DNA from: Mesorhizobium huakuii
GTDB lineage: Bacteria > Pseudomonadota > Alphaproteobacteria > Rhizobiales > Rhizobiaceae
DNA length: 64,000 nt
Assembly (NCBI RefSeq): GCF_014189455.1
Contig: NZ_CP050296.1
Coordinates: forward strand, 6,940,001-7,004,000
Direction of reading: 5' to 3'
This document shows, in pieces, positions 53,525 to 62,167 of this stretch (positions are counted from its first letter, which is position 1; each line of letters begins with the position of its first letter). The translations under genes were made by a program, and so were the position numbers. Below the pieces are notes generated by a model. That model ran no database searches. It worked only from the letters and a program-made list of their open reading frames with translations, and was not told the DNA's origin.

Positions 53525-54312
53525 GTCGTTGGGCATTTTGCGTTTTGAGGGATGCCGGCGATCACCTGAATGCGTCGGGTCCGCTGCCGGGGAGACAGCG
53601 GACTCAAACTAGGGCCAAGAGGGGGCAAGGCCCTTTATGATCCCTATGCGGGGACCATGGTGATAACACCGGGGCGGCTACAAACGTTCCGCCGGCTGAA
53701 AGATATATCCGGCTGCCTGCGTTGGCTACCCAGCCGTAGGGGGCCGCACCGGCCCCGTGGTGTTCCACTGAATGAACTCGACTTCCTTCCCGGTCAGTTC
53801 CCGCACGGCCTTCAACAGCACCTCATGCAGGGTCCGCGTTGCCCGGTAGTGGTCGCAATGTGGCGATATAAACGGCTTGATAATGCTCGTGTGCAGCGCT
53901 TCCGCTGCCACCTGTCGAAGACGGTCGAAAACCGCTGACAAACGACGACACGAGCTGAAGCGCTGGAAAGAGCAAAGGCGGCCGCCCGCGCGCTCTTCAA
54001 CTAGCGCTGTAGCGGGCGGCCGCCTTTGCGGCGCGGTGCTGATCACGTGAGGTTGAGAAGGCGGTAGACGCGGGGCACGTCTCCAGGCGCCCTGAGGCGG
54101 CTTTCGACGTACCCCGCCATGCGCCTGCCTTGTGGTATCTGCGGGTAATCAGCGCCGCAGAAACAATCCGGCGTAACACCGATCTCAACTGGCAAGTCCG
54201 GGCTCGGTGTCACGCTCCACTGACGGTGCGCGACCTGCATTATCGCATTGTCAGCGCATTCCGTCGACCTTTTCCCCGAACTCCCAGCGGCGCTCCGAAA
54301 GGACCGTCGCGG
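53525..54312. other. Stretch with no firm gene; weak minus-strand reading
   Basis: The only coding-like part is on the minus strand from about 53935 to the stop at 53726 (FDRLRQVAAEALHTSIIKPF, then TLHEVLLKAVRELTGKEVEF and IQWNTTGPVRPPTAG), without a clear start. It may be the 3' part of a gene whose 5' part lies at 57328-57417 beyond the IS21-type module. The rest shows nothing I can support. Confidence 0.35.
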
Positions 54313-54768
54313 ATGCTCACGGGCCGCTTCTTTCTGTGCGGCCACTGCCGTTCGCAGGTAACGATCTGCCGCAGCTGCGACCGGGGACAGCGCTACTGCG
54401 GCCAGGACTGCGCCCGTGCTGCCCGCCGCGAGAGTGTGCGCGAGGCGGGGCGACGTTATCAGCGCAGCCGCCGTGGACGCCTGGCTCATGCGGTCCGGGC
54501 CCGACGATATCGGGCTCGGCACAATAAAGTGACGCATCATTCTCCACCTGCATCTCCTGCCGGTTCACTACTGGTCAGTCCCTCGAACGATGTCGTCGCT
54601 GCTTTTGCTGACGTCGTCGGGCGGGCGACGACATCGGTCATGCCCACGCCGTGCTGTCGGCGCTGCGACTGTCGACTGTCGCCGTTCGTTCGCACCGGCT
54701 TCGTGCGTCGCCGGGGGGCTCGTTATGCCCGTGAAGCTGACTACGCAGACGGAGAGCCCGCATCATGA
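54313..54768 (+). CDS. Cys-rich zinc-finger-like accessory protein of the IS21-type element
   Basis: A 151-aa protein starting MLTGRFFLCGHCRSQVTICR. Eight Cys in CGHC, CRSCDRGQRYCGQDCARAAR form a probable double zinc knuckle, followed by an Arg-rich helix (REAGRRYQRSRRGRLAHAVR, ARRYRARHNKVTH) that should bind DNA. The C-terminal part is low complexity with a further Cys cluster (PCCRRCDC). Its stop overlaps the istA start, so it is part of the transposition operon. The same frame is open further upstream but that part looks non-coding. Confidence 0.65.
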   Translation: MLTGRFFLCGHCRSQVTICRSCDRGQRYCGQDCARAARRESVREAGRRYQRSRRGRLAHAVRARRYRARHNKVTHHSPPASPAGSLLVSPSNDVVAAFADVVGRATTSVMPTPCCRRCDCRLSPFVRTGFVRRRGARYAREADYADGEPAS

Positions 54769-56264
54769 CCATCAGCCCCGAACTGGAAGCGCAGATCCTG
54801 CGCCTGTATCACGCCGAGAAGTGGCGCTGCGGCACCATCGCCAGGCAATTGCATGTCCATCACACGACGGTGCATCGCGTTCTGGCCCAGGCGGGATTGC
54901 CCCGGCACAAGCCGCTGCAGAGAGCCTCAATCATTGAACCGTATCTTCCATTCATTGAGCAGACGCTGGAAAAGTTCCCCTCGCTGACCGCCAGCCGCCT
55001 TTATGCGATGGTGCGCGAGCGCGGCTACCGGGGCTTGCCGACGCACTTTCGGCACCTGGTTGCCCTGCACCGTCCCCGCAAGCCGGCCGAGGCGTTCCTG
55101 CGGCTACGCACATTGCCGGGCGAGCAGGGACAGGTCGACTGGGCCCACTTCGGTCACATCGAGATCGGCAACGCCCGCCGGCCGCTCATGGCGTTCGTGA
55201 TGGTGCTTTCCTACTCACGCGACATCTACCTGCGCTTCTTCCTCGACGCGCGAATGGAAAACTTCCTGCGCGGTCACGTCGGCGCGTTCAACACATGGTG
55301 CGGGCTGCCCAGGGTCCTGCTCTATGACAATCTCAAGAGTGCGGTGCTCGAGCGCCAGGGCGATGCGATCCGCTTCCATCCGACGCTGCTTGCCTTCGCC
55401 GGCTTCTATCGGTTCGAGCCACGTCCTGTCGCGGTTGCCCGGGGCAACGAAAAAGGCCGCGTCGAGCGCGCCATACGGCATATAAGGGAAGCATTCTTCA
55501 TCGCCCGCAGGTTCACCGATCTCGACGATCTGAATGCCCAGGCCGAACAGTGGTGCCGCAACCAGGCAGCCGACCGGCCATGCCCCGAGGACCGGACGAT
55601 GACGGTCCGCCAGGCGTTTGCGCAAGAGCAGCCACTGCTTCTGCCGCTGCCCGCCAACCCATACCCCGTCGAGGAGCAGGTCGCCGCCAAGGTTGGCAAA
55701 ACGCCCTATGTGCGCTTCGACCTCAACGATTACTCGGTACCGCATGCTCATGTCCGGCGCACGCTCAGCGTGCGCGCCGATCTCGGCCTGGTCCGCGTCT
55801 TCGACGGCGCAAAGATGATCGCCAGTCACCGTCGCAGCTATGATCGTGACCAGCAGATCGAGGACCCTCAGCACCTCAAGGCTCTCGTCGCAATCAAGCG
55901 CGAGGCGCGCCAGCATCGCGGCCTCAACAGCCTGACGCGCGCCGTGCCGGCCTGCCAGACCCTGATGATCCGGGCCGCCGAGCGTGGCTCCAATATCGGT
56001 GCGATCACAAACGCGATGCTGAAACTGCTTGACCTGTACGGCGCGCAGGAACTGCAGGCCGCCGTCGAGGAAGCTTTGCACGCCGGCGCCTCCCATTCGA
56101 GGTCGGTTCGCGACGTACTGGAACGCCGCCGGGTCGCCCGTGGTGCTCCGCCGCCGGTCGAAACGAGCCTGCCCGAACACGTGCGGCGCAAGGATACGAC
56201 GGTACGGCCGCATCGCCTCGACAGCTACGACCAACTGACCCTTGGAGGCAAAGATGATGAATAA
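54765..56264 (+). CDS. istA: IS21-family transposase IstA
   Basis: A 499-aa transposase. The N-terminal HTH is QILRLYHAEKWRCGTIARQL with HVHHTTVHRVLAQAGLP. The catalytic core has EQGQVDWAHFGHIEIGNARR (first Asp), LPRVLLYDNLKSAVLERQGD (second Asp) and a Glu in ARGNEKGRVERAIRHIREAF, completing DDE. The C-terminal Mu-like domain follows. The ATG overlaps the upstream stop. It appears intact, so the element could be active. Confidence 0.93.
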   Translation: MTISPELEAQILRLYHAEKWRCGTIARQLHVHHTTVHRVLAQAGLPRHKPLQRASIIEPYLPFIEQTLEKFPSLTASRLYAMVRERGYRGLPTHFRHLVALHRPRKPAEAFLRLRTLPGEQGQVDWAHFGHIEIGNARRPLMAFVMVLSYSRDIYLRFFLDARMENFLRGHVGAFNTWCGLPRVLLYDNLKSAVLERQGDAIRFHPTLLAFAGFYRFEPRPVAVARGNEKGRVERAIRHIREAFFIARRFTDLDDLNAQAEQWCRNQAADRPCPEDRTMTVRQAFAQEQPLLLPLPANPYPVEEQVAAKVGKTPYVRFDLNDYSVPHAHVRRTLSVRADLGLVRVFDGAKMIASHRRSYDRDQQIEDPQHLKALVAIKREARQHRGLNSLTRAVPACQTLMIRAAERGSNIGAITNAMLKLLDLYGAQELQAAVEEALHAGASHSRSVRDVLERRRVARGAPPPVETSLPEHVRRKDTTVRPHRLDSYDQLTLGGKDDE

Positions 56265-57030
56265 TCCCGACATCCTGCTCAACCGGGCCAAGGCGTTGCG
56301 CCTCAATGGCCTGATCACCCATTGGGACGAAATCGCTGACGCGGACTGGCTGGCCGCCGTCCTTCAATGGGAAGAAGAGGAGCGCTCCGACCGTTCGATG
56401 CGGCGACGCATGCGTGCCGCCAGGCTCGGCCACTTCAAGCAACTGTCCGATTATGACTGGCACTGGCCGCGCCGCATCGACCGCGCCGCCGTCGAGGATC
56501 TGATGACCCTGTCCTTCATGAACGATGCCGCCAACATCGTCTTTATCGGCCCCAACGGCGTCGGGAAATCGACACTTGCTCGCAATGTCGCTCACCAGGC
56601 GCTCATCTGCGGTCACACCGTCCTCTTCCGAACCGCCAGCGAGATGCTCGGCGAACTCGCCGCCCTCGACAGCGATGCAGCCTTGCGCCGACGGCTTCAC
56701 CACTACGCCGCCGCCGACGTTCTTGCGATCGACGAGGTCGGGTATCTGTCCTACTCGAACCGTCATGCGGACCTGCTGTTCGAGCTCATCAGCCGGCGCT
56801 ACGAAAAACGCTCAACCATCATCACCACCAACAGACCCTTCGCTGATTGGTCGGAGGTCTTTCCCAATGCCGCCTGCGTCGTCAGCCTCGTCGACCGCCT
56901 CATGCACCGATCCGAGGTGATCTCCATCGAAGGCGATTCCTATCGCTTCAAGGAAGCGGCCGAGCGATCAAAGGCACAGCGCGAAAAACGCACCAGCCGC
57001 TCCTCCGGCGAAAAGGTGCCCGCGGCATGA
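56254..57030 (+). CDS. istB: IS21-family helper ATPase IstB
   Basis: A 258-aa AAA+ ATPase from MMNNPDILLNRAKALRLNGL (ATG 56254, with GGAGGCAAAG before it). Walker A: FIGPNGVGKSTLARNVAHQA; Walker B: ADVLAIDEVGYLSYSNRHAD; sensor: STIITTNRPFADWSEVFPNA. IstB assembles on DNA and directs IstA to the target. Its start lies inside the end of istA. It appears intact. Confidence 0.93.
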   Translation: MMNNPDILLNRAKALRLNGLITHWDEIADADWLAAVLQWEEEERSDRSMRRRMRAARLGHFKQLSDYDWHWPRRIDRAAVEDLMTLSFMNDAANIVFIGPNGVGKSTLARNVAHQALICGHTVLFRTASEMLGELAALDSDAALRRRLHHYAAADVLAIDEVGYLSYSNRHADLLFELISRRYEKRSTIITTNRPFADWSEVFPNAACVVSLVDRLMHRSEVISIEGDSYRFKEAAERSKAQREKRTSRSSGEKVPAA

Positions 57031-57248
57031 AACCAGATCCTCAACCGTCCGGCCTCAGTCGTGGAATCCACTTCCTCATCAATCCCGAATGGACACCCGA
57101 ACAGGCGCTCGCTGTCTTCGAGCTCCTCAACGATCTCGCCGATAGCATCTGGTCGCACTACGGCGTCCAACTCCAGGAACTTATCCAGGAGCAGCAACGA
57201 ACACCGACCAATCACAGCGATATCGAAAAAGCCCCGTCCTCGCTCTGA
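57027..57248 (+). CDS. Short third protein of the IS21-type operon
   Basis: A 73-aa protein, MKPDPQPSGLSRGIHFLINP, EWTPEQALAVFELLNDLADS, IWSHYGVQLQELIQEQQRTP and onward. The ATG overlaps the istB stop (ATGA). A helical protein of this type follows istB in several IS21-like elements of Proteobacteria; its role is unknown. Confidence 0.7.
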   Translation: MKPDPQPSGLSRGIHFLINPEWTPEQALAVFELLNDLADSIWSHYGVQLQELIQEQQRTPTNHSDIEKAPSSL

Positions 57249-57268
57249 AGCACACATCCTCGACACTC

Positions 57269-57293
57269 GGCGGCCTGCGAAGGCCGCCTTTTT
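57269..57293 (+). terminator. Terminator of the IS21-type operon
   Basis: GGCGGCCT-GCGA-AGGCCGCC followed by TTTTT, 20 bases after the last stop. Confidence 0.85.
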
Positions 57294-57327
57294 GTTCCGT
57301 CCACAAGCACCAAACTCTTGTCGTCGT

Positions 57328-57417
57328 TTAGCCGCGCTTTTGAAAAGCCATCAACACCACCAGAAAGCTCTCGATTTCTGCCGGCGATAACTGCTTTGAC
57401 GGTTTTGAACTGGCCAT
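57328..57417 (-). pseudogene. Possible 5' fragment of a gene cut by the IS21-type element
   Basis: ATG 57417 with GGAG eight bases upstream. MASSKPSKQLSPAEIESFLV, then VLMAFQKRG and stop; the stop falls at the candidate inverted repeat. The good ribosome-binding site and the abrupt end suggest truncation by insertion. The rest may be the weak reading at 53726-53935, but the join is not convincing in frame. Confidence 0.4.
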
Positions 57418-57562
57418 TTGGCGACTCCGTTTTGAGGGGTTCGCCGCAACGGGAGGATTATATTTCTGATCTAGGTGGCGCTGGCAAGACCGCCTGAGGA
57501 GGGAACCTCTCTAGACTCTCACTCGCAATGGAAGCATCCTTCCCAAGGGGAGAGAGGGGCGC

Positions 57563-58081
57563 GTGGGTAAAGGCCAGGATCATCAACGCGGCAACCAAGC
57601 TGCTCGCTGGCGAAGACAACAGCGCGCTTTGGCTGCCCCGCGCGTGGCAATTCCGGTTTATACGCCCAAGGATTATCCTCTTATCCGAGAGCTTCCTGGC
57701 ACCGACGATATGCCCGCGACCTGGAAAGAGTGGGCCGTGCTTTTCGAGGCATCGAAGAAAAAGCTCATGAATGTGCGTCCGTATGTCTACGACAACGTTC
57801 GCATCAGACCTGACCTCCTCAAAGCATGGCTGGACGCCAATTCGCTTTCAGCATCGGAGCGTTCGAGACAACTCTACGCTCAGGGACTCCTTGATGCGCG
57901 AAAAGCTCAACGAAAAGCGTTGGAACAGGAGAGGCTTGCCCGAGAAGCATCTGGGAGAATAGCTGCGAATACACCGCCGCCCCCAGACCCACCAGACTAC
58001 CCGCTCTGGGTGGACAAAGTGGTAGACTTCATGCGTTCCTTGATTAGCTTTCGGAGGCAGCCCCCGTCCAGTCGGCATTGA
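57563..58081 (+). CDS. Hypothetical island protein, 172 aa
   Basis: GTG start at 57563 after GAGGGG. The first 30 residues are basic (MGKGQDHQRGNQAARWRRQQ). The conserved-looking core follows (VYTPKDYPLIRELPGTDDMP, ATWKEWAVLFEASKKKLMNV, RPDLLKAWLDANSLSASERS), then a charged helix and a Pro-rich, hydrophobic end. No membrane segment is certain. It may be a phage-derived protein; the function is unknown. It is the last gene before the right attachment repeat. Confidence 0.55.
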   Translation: MGKGQDHQRGNQAARWRRQQRALAAPRVAIPVYTPKDYPLIRELPGTDDMPATWKEWAVLFEASKKKLMNVRPYVYDNVRIRPDLLKAWLDANSLSASERSRQLYAQGLLDARKAQRKALEQERLAREASGRIAANTPPPPDPPDYPLWVDKVVDFMRSLISFRRQPPSSRH

Positions 58082-58471
58082 CCTCCGGAGCCACGCTGGC
58101 CGCTGTCCTGCGCCGCCGAGGCTTCCGGCGCGTCCTGGCGCTTCCCTGTGGCCAGCGCCGTTGTCTGATTGCGCCTGCAAGCTGATTGAACGCAGAAACC
58201 TCGCCGCTCCATTTGCGAAGCGGCGAGGCACCCCACCCTCGCCCCAACAGCCGGCATTGCTGACAGCGCAATTGTTGTGCCAGCGACAAATTGATCCATT
58301 ACGGGACAGAAAACCGCTGCGCGCGAGCAGCCAATGCGCGTTCCTCTGCGGCGAGCCGGTACCGCAGCCACTTCGGCCGGCGATATGGGTCGAAGTATCC
58401 TCAGGCTCCTAGTCCTGGTTCGGAGCCGATAGGACCAACCGGTATGGTGCGCTAGTTGGCTATCCCGAGAG
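58082..58471. other. Non-coding or decayed stretch before the right island end
   Basis: No reading with a ribosome-binding site or recognisable motif in any frame. Integrase motifs were looked for and not found. It is the most likely place for lost integrase DNA. Confidence 0.5.
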
Positions 58472-58520
58472 CGGCTGTTAACCGGTTGGTCGCTGGTTCG
58501 AATCCGGCCCGGGGAGCCAA
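58472..58520 (+). repeat. Right island attachment repeat (49-bp copy of tRNA-Asn 3' part)
   Basis: Identical to 49537-49585. It lacks the 5' half of the tRNA, so it is not a functional tRNA gene. Confidence 0.9.
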
Positions 58521-58677
58521 CATTTCCAAGCGTCTGAGAGTTTTTCGGCGGAACGGTTACCGTTTGTCGGCCGGTGTTTATGGTAACTTGGCTCGCTGCA
58601 TCGTGACAGCGCGACCATTGCCGAACCGTATCCCAAAATGCGAATTTGCTGATCCGATGTTTCGCGAGGATGCCGCC

Positions 58678-58971
58678 ATGCCCATACGCAAGATTGCGCT
58701 CTGCGCCGCAGCGATGACGGTTGCCGCTACAAGCTTTGCCAGCGCCCGGCCGGACACGCGCAAGATGACCTGCGCGCAGACCCAGGCATTGATCCAGAGC
58801 CAGCATGCAGCGGTGCTGAGCACCGGGCCGAACACCTATGATCGCTACGTCCGCCAATTCGGCAATGAGTGCGACGCGCCTTCCGTGCCGATGGTTGCCT
58901 ATGTTCCAACCAGTGGCGGCCAATGCATGGTCTATCGATGCGATGAGCCCTCACCCCAAGTTCCGAACTGA
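58678..58971 (+). CDS. Small exported protein, 97 aa
   Basis: ATG 58678, with GAGGA eight bases upstream. Signal peptide MPIRKIALCAAAMTVAATSF, cut after ASA. The mature part has four Cys (KMTCAQTQALIQSQHAAVLS, NECDAP, GGQCMVYRC) probably in two disulfides. Related small periplasmic proteins with the MTCAQ..ALI pattern are common in Mesorhizobium; no function known. First core gene after the island. Confidence 0.75.
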   Translation: MPIRKIALCAAAMTVAATSFASARPDTRKMTCAQTQALIQSQHAAVLSTGPNTYDRYVRQFGNECDAPSVPMVAYVPTSGGQCMVYRCDEPSPQVPN

Positions 58972-59110
58972 TCGGCGGATTCGCGGCGGGACCTCGCACA
59001 GAAGGTCCGCCAGCCTTCAGCAGAGAGACTGAAAGTATCTGCCAGCACCTCTTGCAGTGCTTGCGCGCGCACCGCCGTCGCGCGATAGATGCGTCCGTTC
59101 AGGAGGAATC

Positions 59111-59542
59111 ATGCTCAAAATCCTGGTATCGGCACTGCTGGCCGCGGCTGCACTTTACGCAAATTGCGCCCTGGCCCTCGACACCAGCAGCACGCCTGTT
59201 GTCGTGACGCCGCTCGCGTCACGCACGACCACCGCGTCCGGCCAGCCGATCACGCTGCCGCAGAAGAACGTGCAGGTGCTGGTGTCGACCTACGATATCG
59301 CGGTGGGCGCGACCTTGCCGGTGCACCGGCACCCCTTCCCGCGCTACGCCTATGTCGAGGCCGGAACGCTGAAGGTCACCAATGTCGAGACCGGCAACAG
59401 CAACACCTACAAGACAGGCGATTTCATCATCGAAATGATCGGCCAGTGGCATCAGGCCACCAACATTGGCGATGGCCCGGTGAAGCTCCTGGTCATCGAT
59501 CAGGTCGAGGAAGGCGCCAAGAATACGGAATTGCGCCAGTAG
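59111..59542 (+). CDS. Exported cupin-domain protein
   Basis: A 143-aa protein from ATG 59111, preceded by AGGAGG. Signal peptide ends at about ALA. The single cupin barrel shows GATLPVHRHPFPRYAYVEAG (metal His pair and Glu/Tyr) and TGDFIIEMIGQWHQATNIGD (second motif with His). Cupins of this kind bind a metal and may act as quercetinase-like or isomerase enzymes or as sensors. Substrate unknown. Confidence 0.85.
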   Translation: MLKILVSALLAAAALYANCALALDTSSTPVVVTPLASRTTTASGQPITLPQKNVQVLVSTYDIAVGATLPVHRHPFPRYAYVEAGTLKVTNVETGNSNTYKTGDFIIEMIGQWHQATNIGDGPVKLLVIDQVEEGAKNTELRQ

Positions 59543-59647
59543 CCGCCAGGCGCCACGCTCACGCGCCGCAGGCGGAAGGCAACGCGCCGCCGCCTTCCCG
59601 CGCCGTGGCGACGGATAATCACCTGCCCCAAGCGCAAAACCCAGCGC

Positions 59648-60103
59648 TCAGCCCCAGGCGCCGACTATCTGCCGTGTCGTCGCATTCAGCCGGTTGAAGG
59701 CGTTGATCAGGGCGACCTGAATGACCAAGGCAGCAAGTGCCTTTTCGTCATAGTGCCGGGCGGCTTCGTCCCAGACATCGTCCGGCACGGCGTCGGGGCG
59801 GTCGGCGAGCCTCGTGCCGGCCTCGGCCAGCGCCAGGGCCGCCCGCTCGGCATCGGTGAAGTACGGCGTCTCGCGCCAAGCGGCGAGAGCAAAGATGCGC
59901 TCGTCCTTCTCGCCGGCCTTCTTCAGTTCGCGCGCATGCATGTCGACGCAGAGGCTGCAGGCATTGATCTGGCTCGCCCGCAGATGGATCAGCTTGCGCG
60001 TCGCATAAGGCACGTCGGCTGTCTCGGTCGACTTGTCCAGCGCCAGCAGCGCTTGCAGAGCGCCTGGGATGAGCATCACCGGGTTCTTGATTCTGGCTTG
60101 CAT
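59648..60103 (-). CDS. Carboxymuconolactone decarboxylase/AhpD-family protein
   Basis: A 151-aa protein with the active-site motif of AhpD-like peroxidase helpers, LRASQINACSLCVDMHAREL (Cys-x-x-Cys and His). Family blocks also include KLIHLRAS and ERIFALAAWRETPYFTDAER. Such proteins reduce or relay electrons to peroxiredoxins under oxidative stress. It has its own upstream region with palindromes at 60206-60252 and is divergent from cutC. Confidence 0.9.
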   Translation of the reverse strand: MQARIKNPVMLIPGALQALLALDKSTETADVPYATRKLIHLRASQINACSLCVDMHARELKKAGEKDERIFALAAWRETPYFTDAERAALALAEAGTRLADRPDAVPDDVWDEAARHYDEKALAALVIQVALINAFNRLNATTRQIVGAWG

Positions 60104-60205
60104 GATCTTTTCTCCTTTTGAAACGTGTTTAGCCGAGCCCGGAGGCAGCGCATCCAGGTTTGGTTCGATGGAATTTTCGGCTGCCGCGCGTCGCCAACGG
60201 CCAAT

Positions 60206-60252
60206 CTATAACCAATAGGCTATGGGTTAACTCATAACTCTTCGGTTATAAG
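60206..60252. promoter_or_regulatory. Palindromic operator-like region of the AhpD-like gene
   Basis: CTATAACCAATAG (60206-60218) and CATAACTCTTCGGTTATAAG (60233-60252) share the TATAACC/GGTTATA half-site in inverted orientation, with GTTAAC in between. It resembles a two-site operator. It lies between divergent genes, so it may control both. Confidence 0.45.
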
Positions 60253-60364
60253 ACTGTCAAGCCGGGAAATGCCGTCTGGTCCAAATAGCGGTGCGCCGTT
60301 CACGCTTTCGCGCCGGCCGCCCGGGTGCTAGGGCTTTTCGCAACATCATGGACTGGATCACCCT

Positions 60365-61123
60365 TTGACCGCACAAACCCGCCCGCCGCTGATCGAAATC
60401 TGTGTCGAAGGCATAGATGGCCTGCTCGCCGCGCAGGCGGCCGGGGCCGACCGGATCGAACTCTGCGCCAGCCTTGTCGAAGGCGGCATCACGCCGAGCC
60501 TCGGCACGGTGCGCGCGGCGCTCGACCAGGCGACCGTGCCGTTTCATGTCATGGTGCGGCCGCGCGGCGGCGATTTTCTCTACAGCGAGACCGAATACCG
60601 CTCGATGCTCGCCGATGTCGCGGCACTCCGCGAACTCGGCGTGCCCGGCGTGGTGTTCGGCTGCCTGAGCGCCGACGGCACCATCGACGAGAAGCGGATG
60701 AGCGAACTGACGGACGCCGCCGGATATCTGAATGTCACTTGCCACCGCGCCTTCGACATGACGCGCGATCCGACCGAGGCGCTGGAAGCGCTGGTCCGCT
60801 GCAAGGTCGGCCGCGTGCTGACCAGCGGCCAGCGCGACACCGCGATTGAAGGCCTGCCATTGTTGGCGGATCTGGTGCGGCAGGCCGGCGACCGCATCAT
60901 CATCCTCGGTTGCGGCGGGCTCGATCTCGGCAATATCGCCGAGGTGCGCAAAGAAACCGGGCTGGCCGAAATGCATTTTGCAGCACTGAAGGACGTGCCG
61001 AGCGCCATGCGCTACCGCAATCCCAAGGTCGGCATGGGCGGCTCCGACCTCGACCGCGAGTACCGCAATACACTGACCGACACACCGCTGGTGGCGGCAA
61101 CGATCGCGGCGGCCAAGGCATGA
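60365..61123 (+). CDS. cutC: Copper homeostasis protein CutC
   Basis: A 252-aa TIM-barrel protein. Starts with TTG at 60365 (an upstream ATG frame closes at once). Signatures: IEICVEGIDGLLAAQAAGAD, RIELCASLVEGGITPSLGTV, MVRPRGGDFLYSETEYRSML, LNVTCHRAFDMTRDP and GRVLTSGQRDTAIEG. Its metal role is debated; it is widespread. The stop overlaps the GNAT start (ATGA). Confidence 0.92.
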   Translation: MTAQTRPPLIEICVEGIDGLLAAQAAGADRIELCASLVEGGITPSLGTVRAALDQATVPFHVMVRPRGGDFLYSETEYRSMLADVAALRELGVPGVVFGCLSADGTIDEKRMSELTDAAGYLNVTCHRAFDMTRDPTEALEALVRCKVGRVLTSGQRDTAIEGLPLLADLVRQAGDRIIILGCGGLDLGNIAEVRKETGLAEMHFAALKDVPSAMRYRNPKVGMGGSDLDREYRNTLTDTPLVAATIAAAKA

Positions 61124-61607
61124 CCTCTCCGATAGACCACATAGCGCAGCGCGACGAAGCGGACATATTGGCGCTTAACAACGAGCATGCCGCCGAACTG
61201 TCATGGCTCGAAGCAGAACGGCTGTCATTCCTGCTCGGCGAGGCATTCTATGCGCGACGCATCGGCGATCTCGAAGCCTTCATCATGACCTTCGACCAGG
61301 AAGCCAACTACGACAGCCCGAATTTCCTCTGGTTTTGCGAACGCTACGAACGCTTCATCTATGTCGACCGTGTCGTCGTGGCGGCGCACGCAAGGGGCCG
61401 CGCCATGCGCGCCGGCTTTATCAGGACCTGTTCGAGCATGCGGAGCGCGCTGGCCACACGCTGGTCACCTGCGAGGTCAACGCCGATCCACCCAATCCCG
61501 CCTCGGATGCGTTCCACGCTGCGCTGGGCTTCACTGAGGTCGGCGACGCGGTGATCCACGGCGGCAAGAAAGCGGTGCGTTATTACGTCAAGCAGATCGT
61601 CGCCTGA
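61120..61607 (+). pseudogene. GNAT acetyltransferase with a single-base frameshift
   Basis: The first part from ATG 61120 (MTSPIDHIAQRDEADILALN, to RFIYVDRVVVAAHARG) and the second part in the next frame (HARRLYQDLFEHAERAGHTL, VTCEVNADPPNPASDAFHAA, LGFTEVGD) make one GNAT fold. Restoring one G at about 61401-61403 gives ARGRGHARRLYQDL, the acetyl-CoA-binding loop Q/RxxGxG/A. Without the base the acetyl-CoA loop is destroyed. Linked to cutC by overlapping stop and start. Confidence 0.85.
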
Positions 61608-61668
61608 TTGCTGGCCACATAAAGAAGACGCCCCTAATATAAGCGTTCCACCAAATGGAGGAACCGCG

Positions 61669-62166
61669 ATGCCAAGCAACGTCTTCCGCTTCGACGAAAG
61701 CTGGGACATTCCCGAGGGCACGCCTCGGCAAGTGTGGGATGTGCTCTCCGATGCCGAATTGCTTCCGCTGTGGTGGGGCGATGTCTACAAGGAAGTGGTG
61801 CCGATCAACGGCAAGGGCAAGCCATCGGTCGGCTCACGGGCAAGGGCACGGGCGCGTGGCGCCCTGCCCTATGAACTGAACTTCATCATCGAGGCCGCCG
61901 AACTCGAGCCTGGCCGGCTGGTCGTGGTGAAAACCTTTGGCGACTTCGACGGGCTGTGGCGGGCCGAACTGTCGCCGTCGGGCAGCGGCACCCATGTCCA
62001 GCTGACCTGGCAGGTCACGGTCGAGCGGCCGATCCTCAAATTCCTGGCACCGCTGCTGCGGCCGGCCTTCGCCTGGAACCATCGCTGGACAACACCGCGC
62101 GGCGAAGCCGGCCTGCGGCGCTATCTGAGGCTCGGAACAACAGTGTCTCGGCGTGATAAGTCCTGA
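61669..62166 (+). CDS. SRPBCC-family lipid/polyketide-binding-like protein
   Basis: A 165-aa protein with the helix-grip fold pattern ([80 protein letters not shown]). A GGAGGAACCGCG ribosome-binding site supports ATG 61669. The fold carries a hydrophobic cavity; the ligand is unknown. It ends two bases from the convergent acyltransferase end. Confidence 0.85.
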   Translation: MPSNVFRFDESWDIPEGTPRQVWDVLSDAELLPLWWGDVYKEVVPINGKGKPSVGSRARARARGALPYELNFIIEAAELEPGRLVVVKTFGDFDGLWRAELSPSGSGTHVQLTWQVTVERPILKFLAPLLRPAFAWNHRWTTPRGEAGLRRYLRLGTTVSRRDKS

Positions 62167-62167
62167 A

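Larger units (their letters stand above)
53938..57331 (+). mobile_element. IS21-type element carrying four genes (ends tentative)
   Basis: IstA and IstB define the family. Candidate terminal inverted repeats are ACAAACGACGACACGAG (53938-53954) and the reverse complement of 57315-57331 (CTAAACGACGACAAGAG), 14 of 17 positions equal. No target duplication was recognised. The four genes are co-directional with ATGA-type overlaps and end in a terminator. Confidence 0.6.
49585..58520. mobile_element. Genomic island of about 8.9 kb at tRNA-Asn, no integrase seen
   Basis: Bounded by the tRNA-Asn 3' end and the identical 49-bp copy at 58472-58520. The content differs from the flanks: mostly small unknown genes on both strands, broken genes, repeated terminators and an IS21-type module. 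I found no tyrosine or serine recombinase reading in any frame, so the island is either a decayed remnant or moved with an integrase supplied in trans. The gene density and short lengths suggest a prophage-derived remnant. Confidence 0.8.

Noticed and set aside
58082..58471. Integrase remnant
   Set aside because: No Arg-His-Arg-Tyr motif or recombinase-like stretch could be read in any of the six frames.
58456..58971. Long open reading frame that includes translation of the tRNA-Asn fragment, and its opposite strand (GRIRTSDQPVNSR)
   Set aside because: These are well-known spurious translations of tRNA-Asn sequence. The real gene in this region starts at ATG 58678 after a ribosome-binding site and signal peptide.
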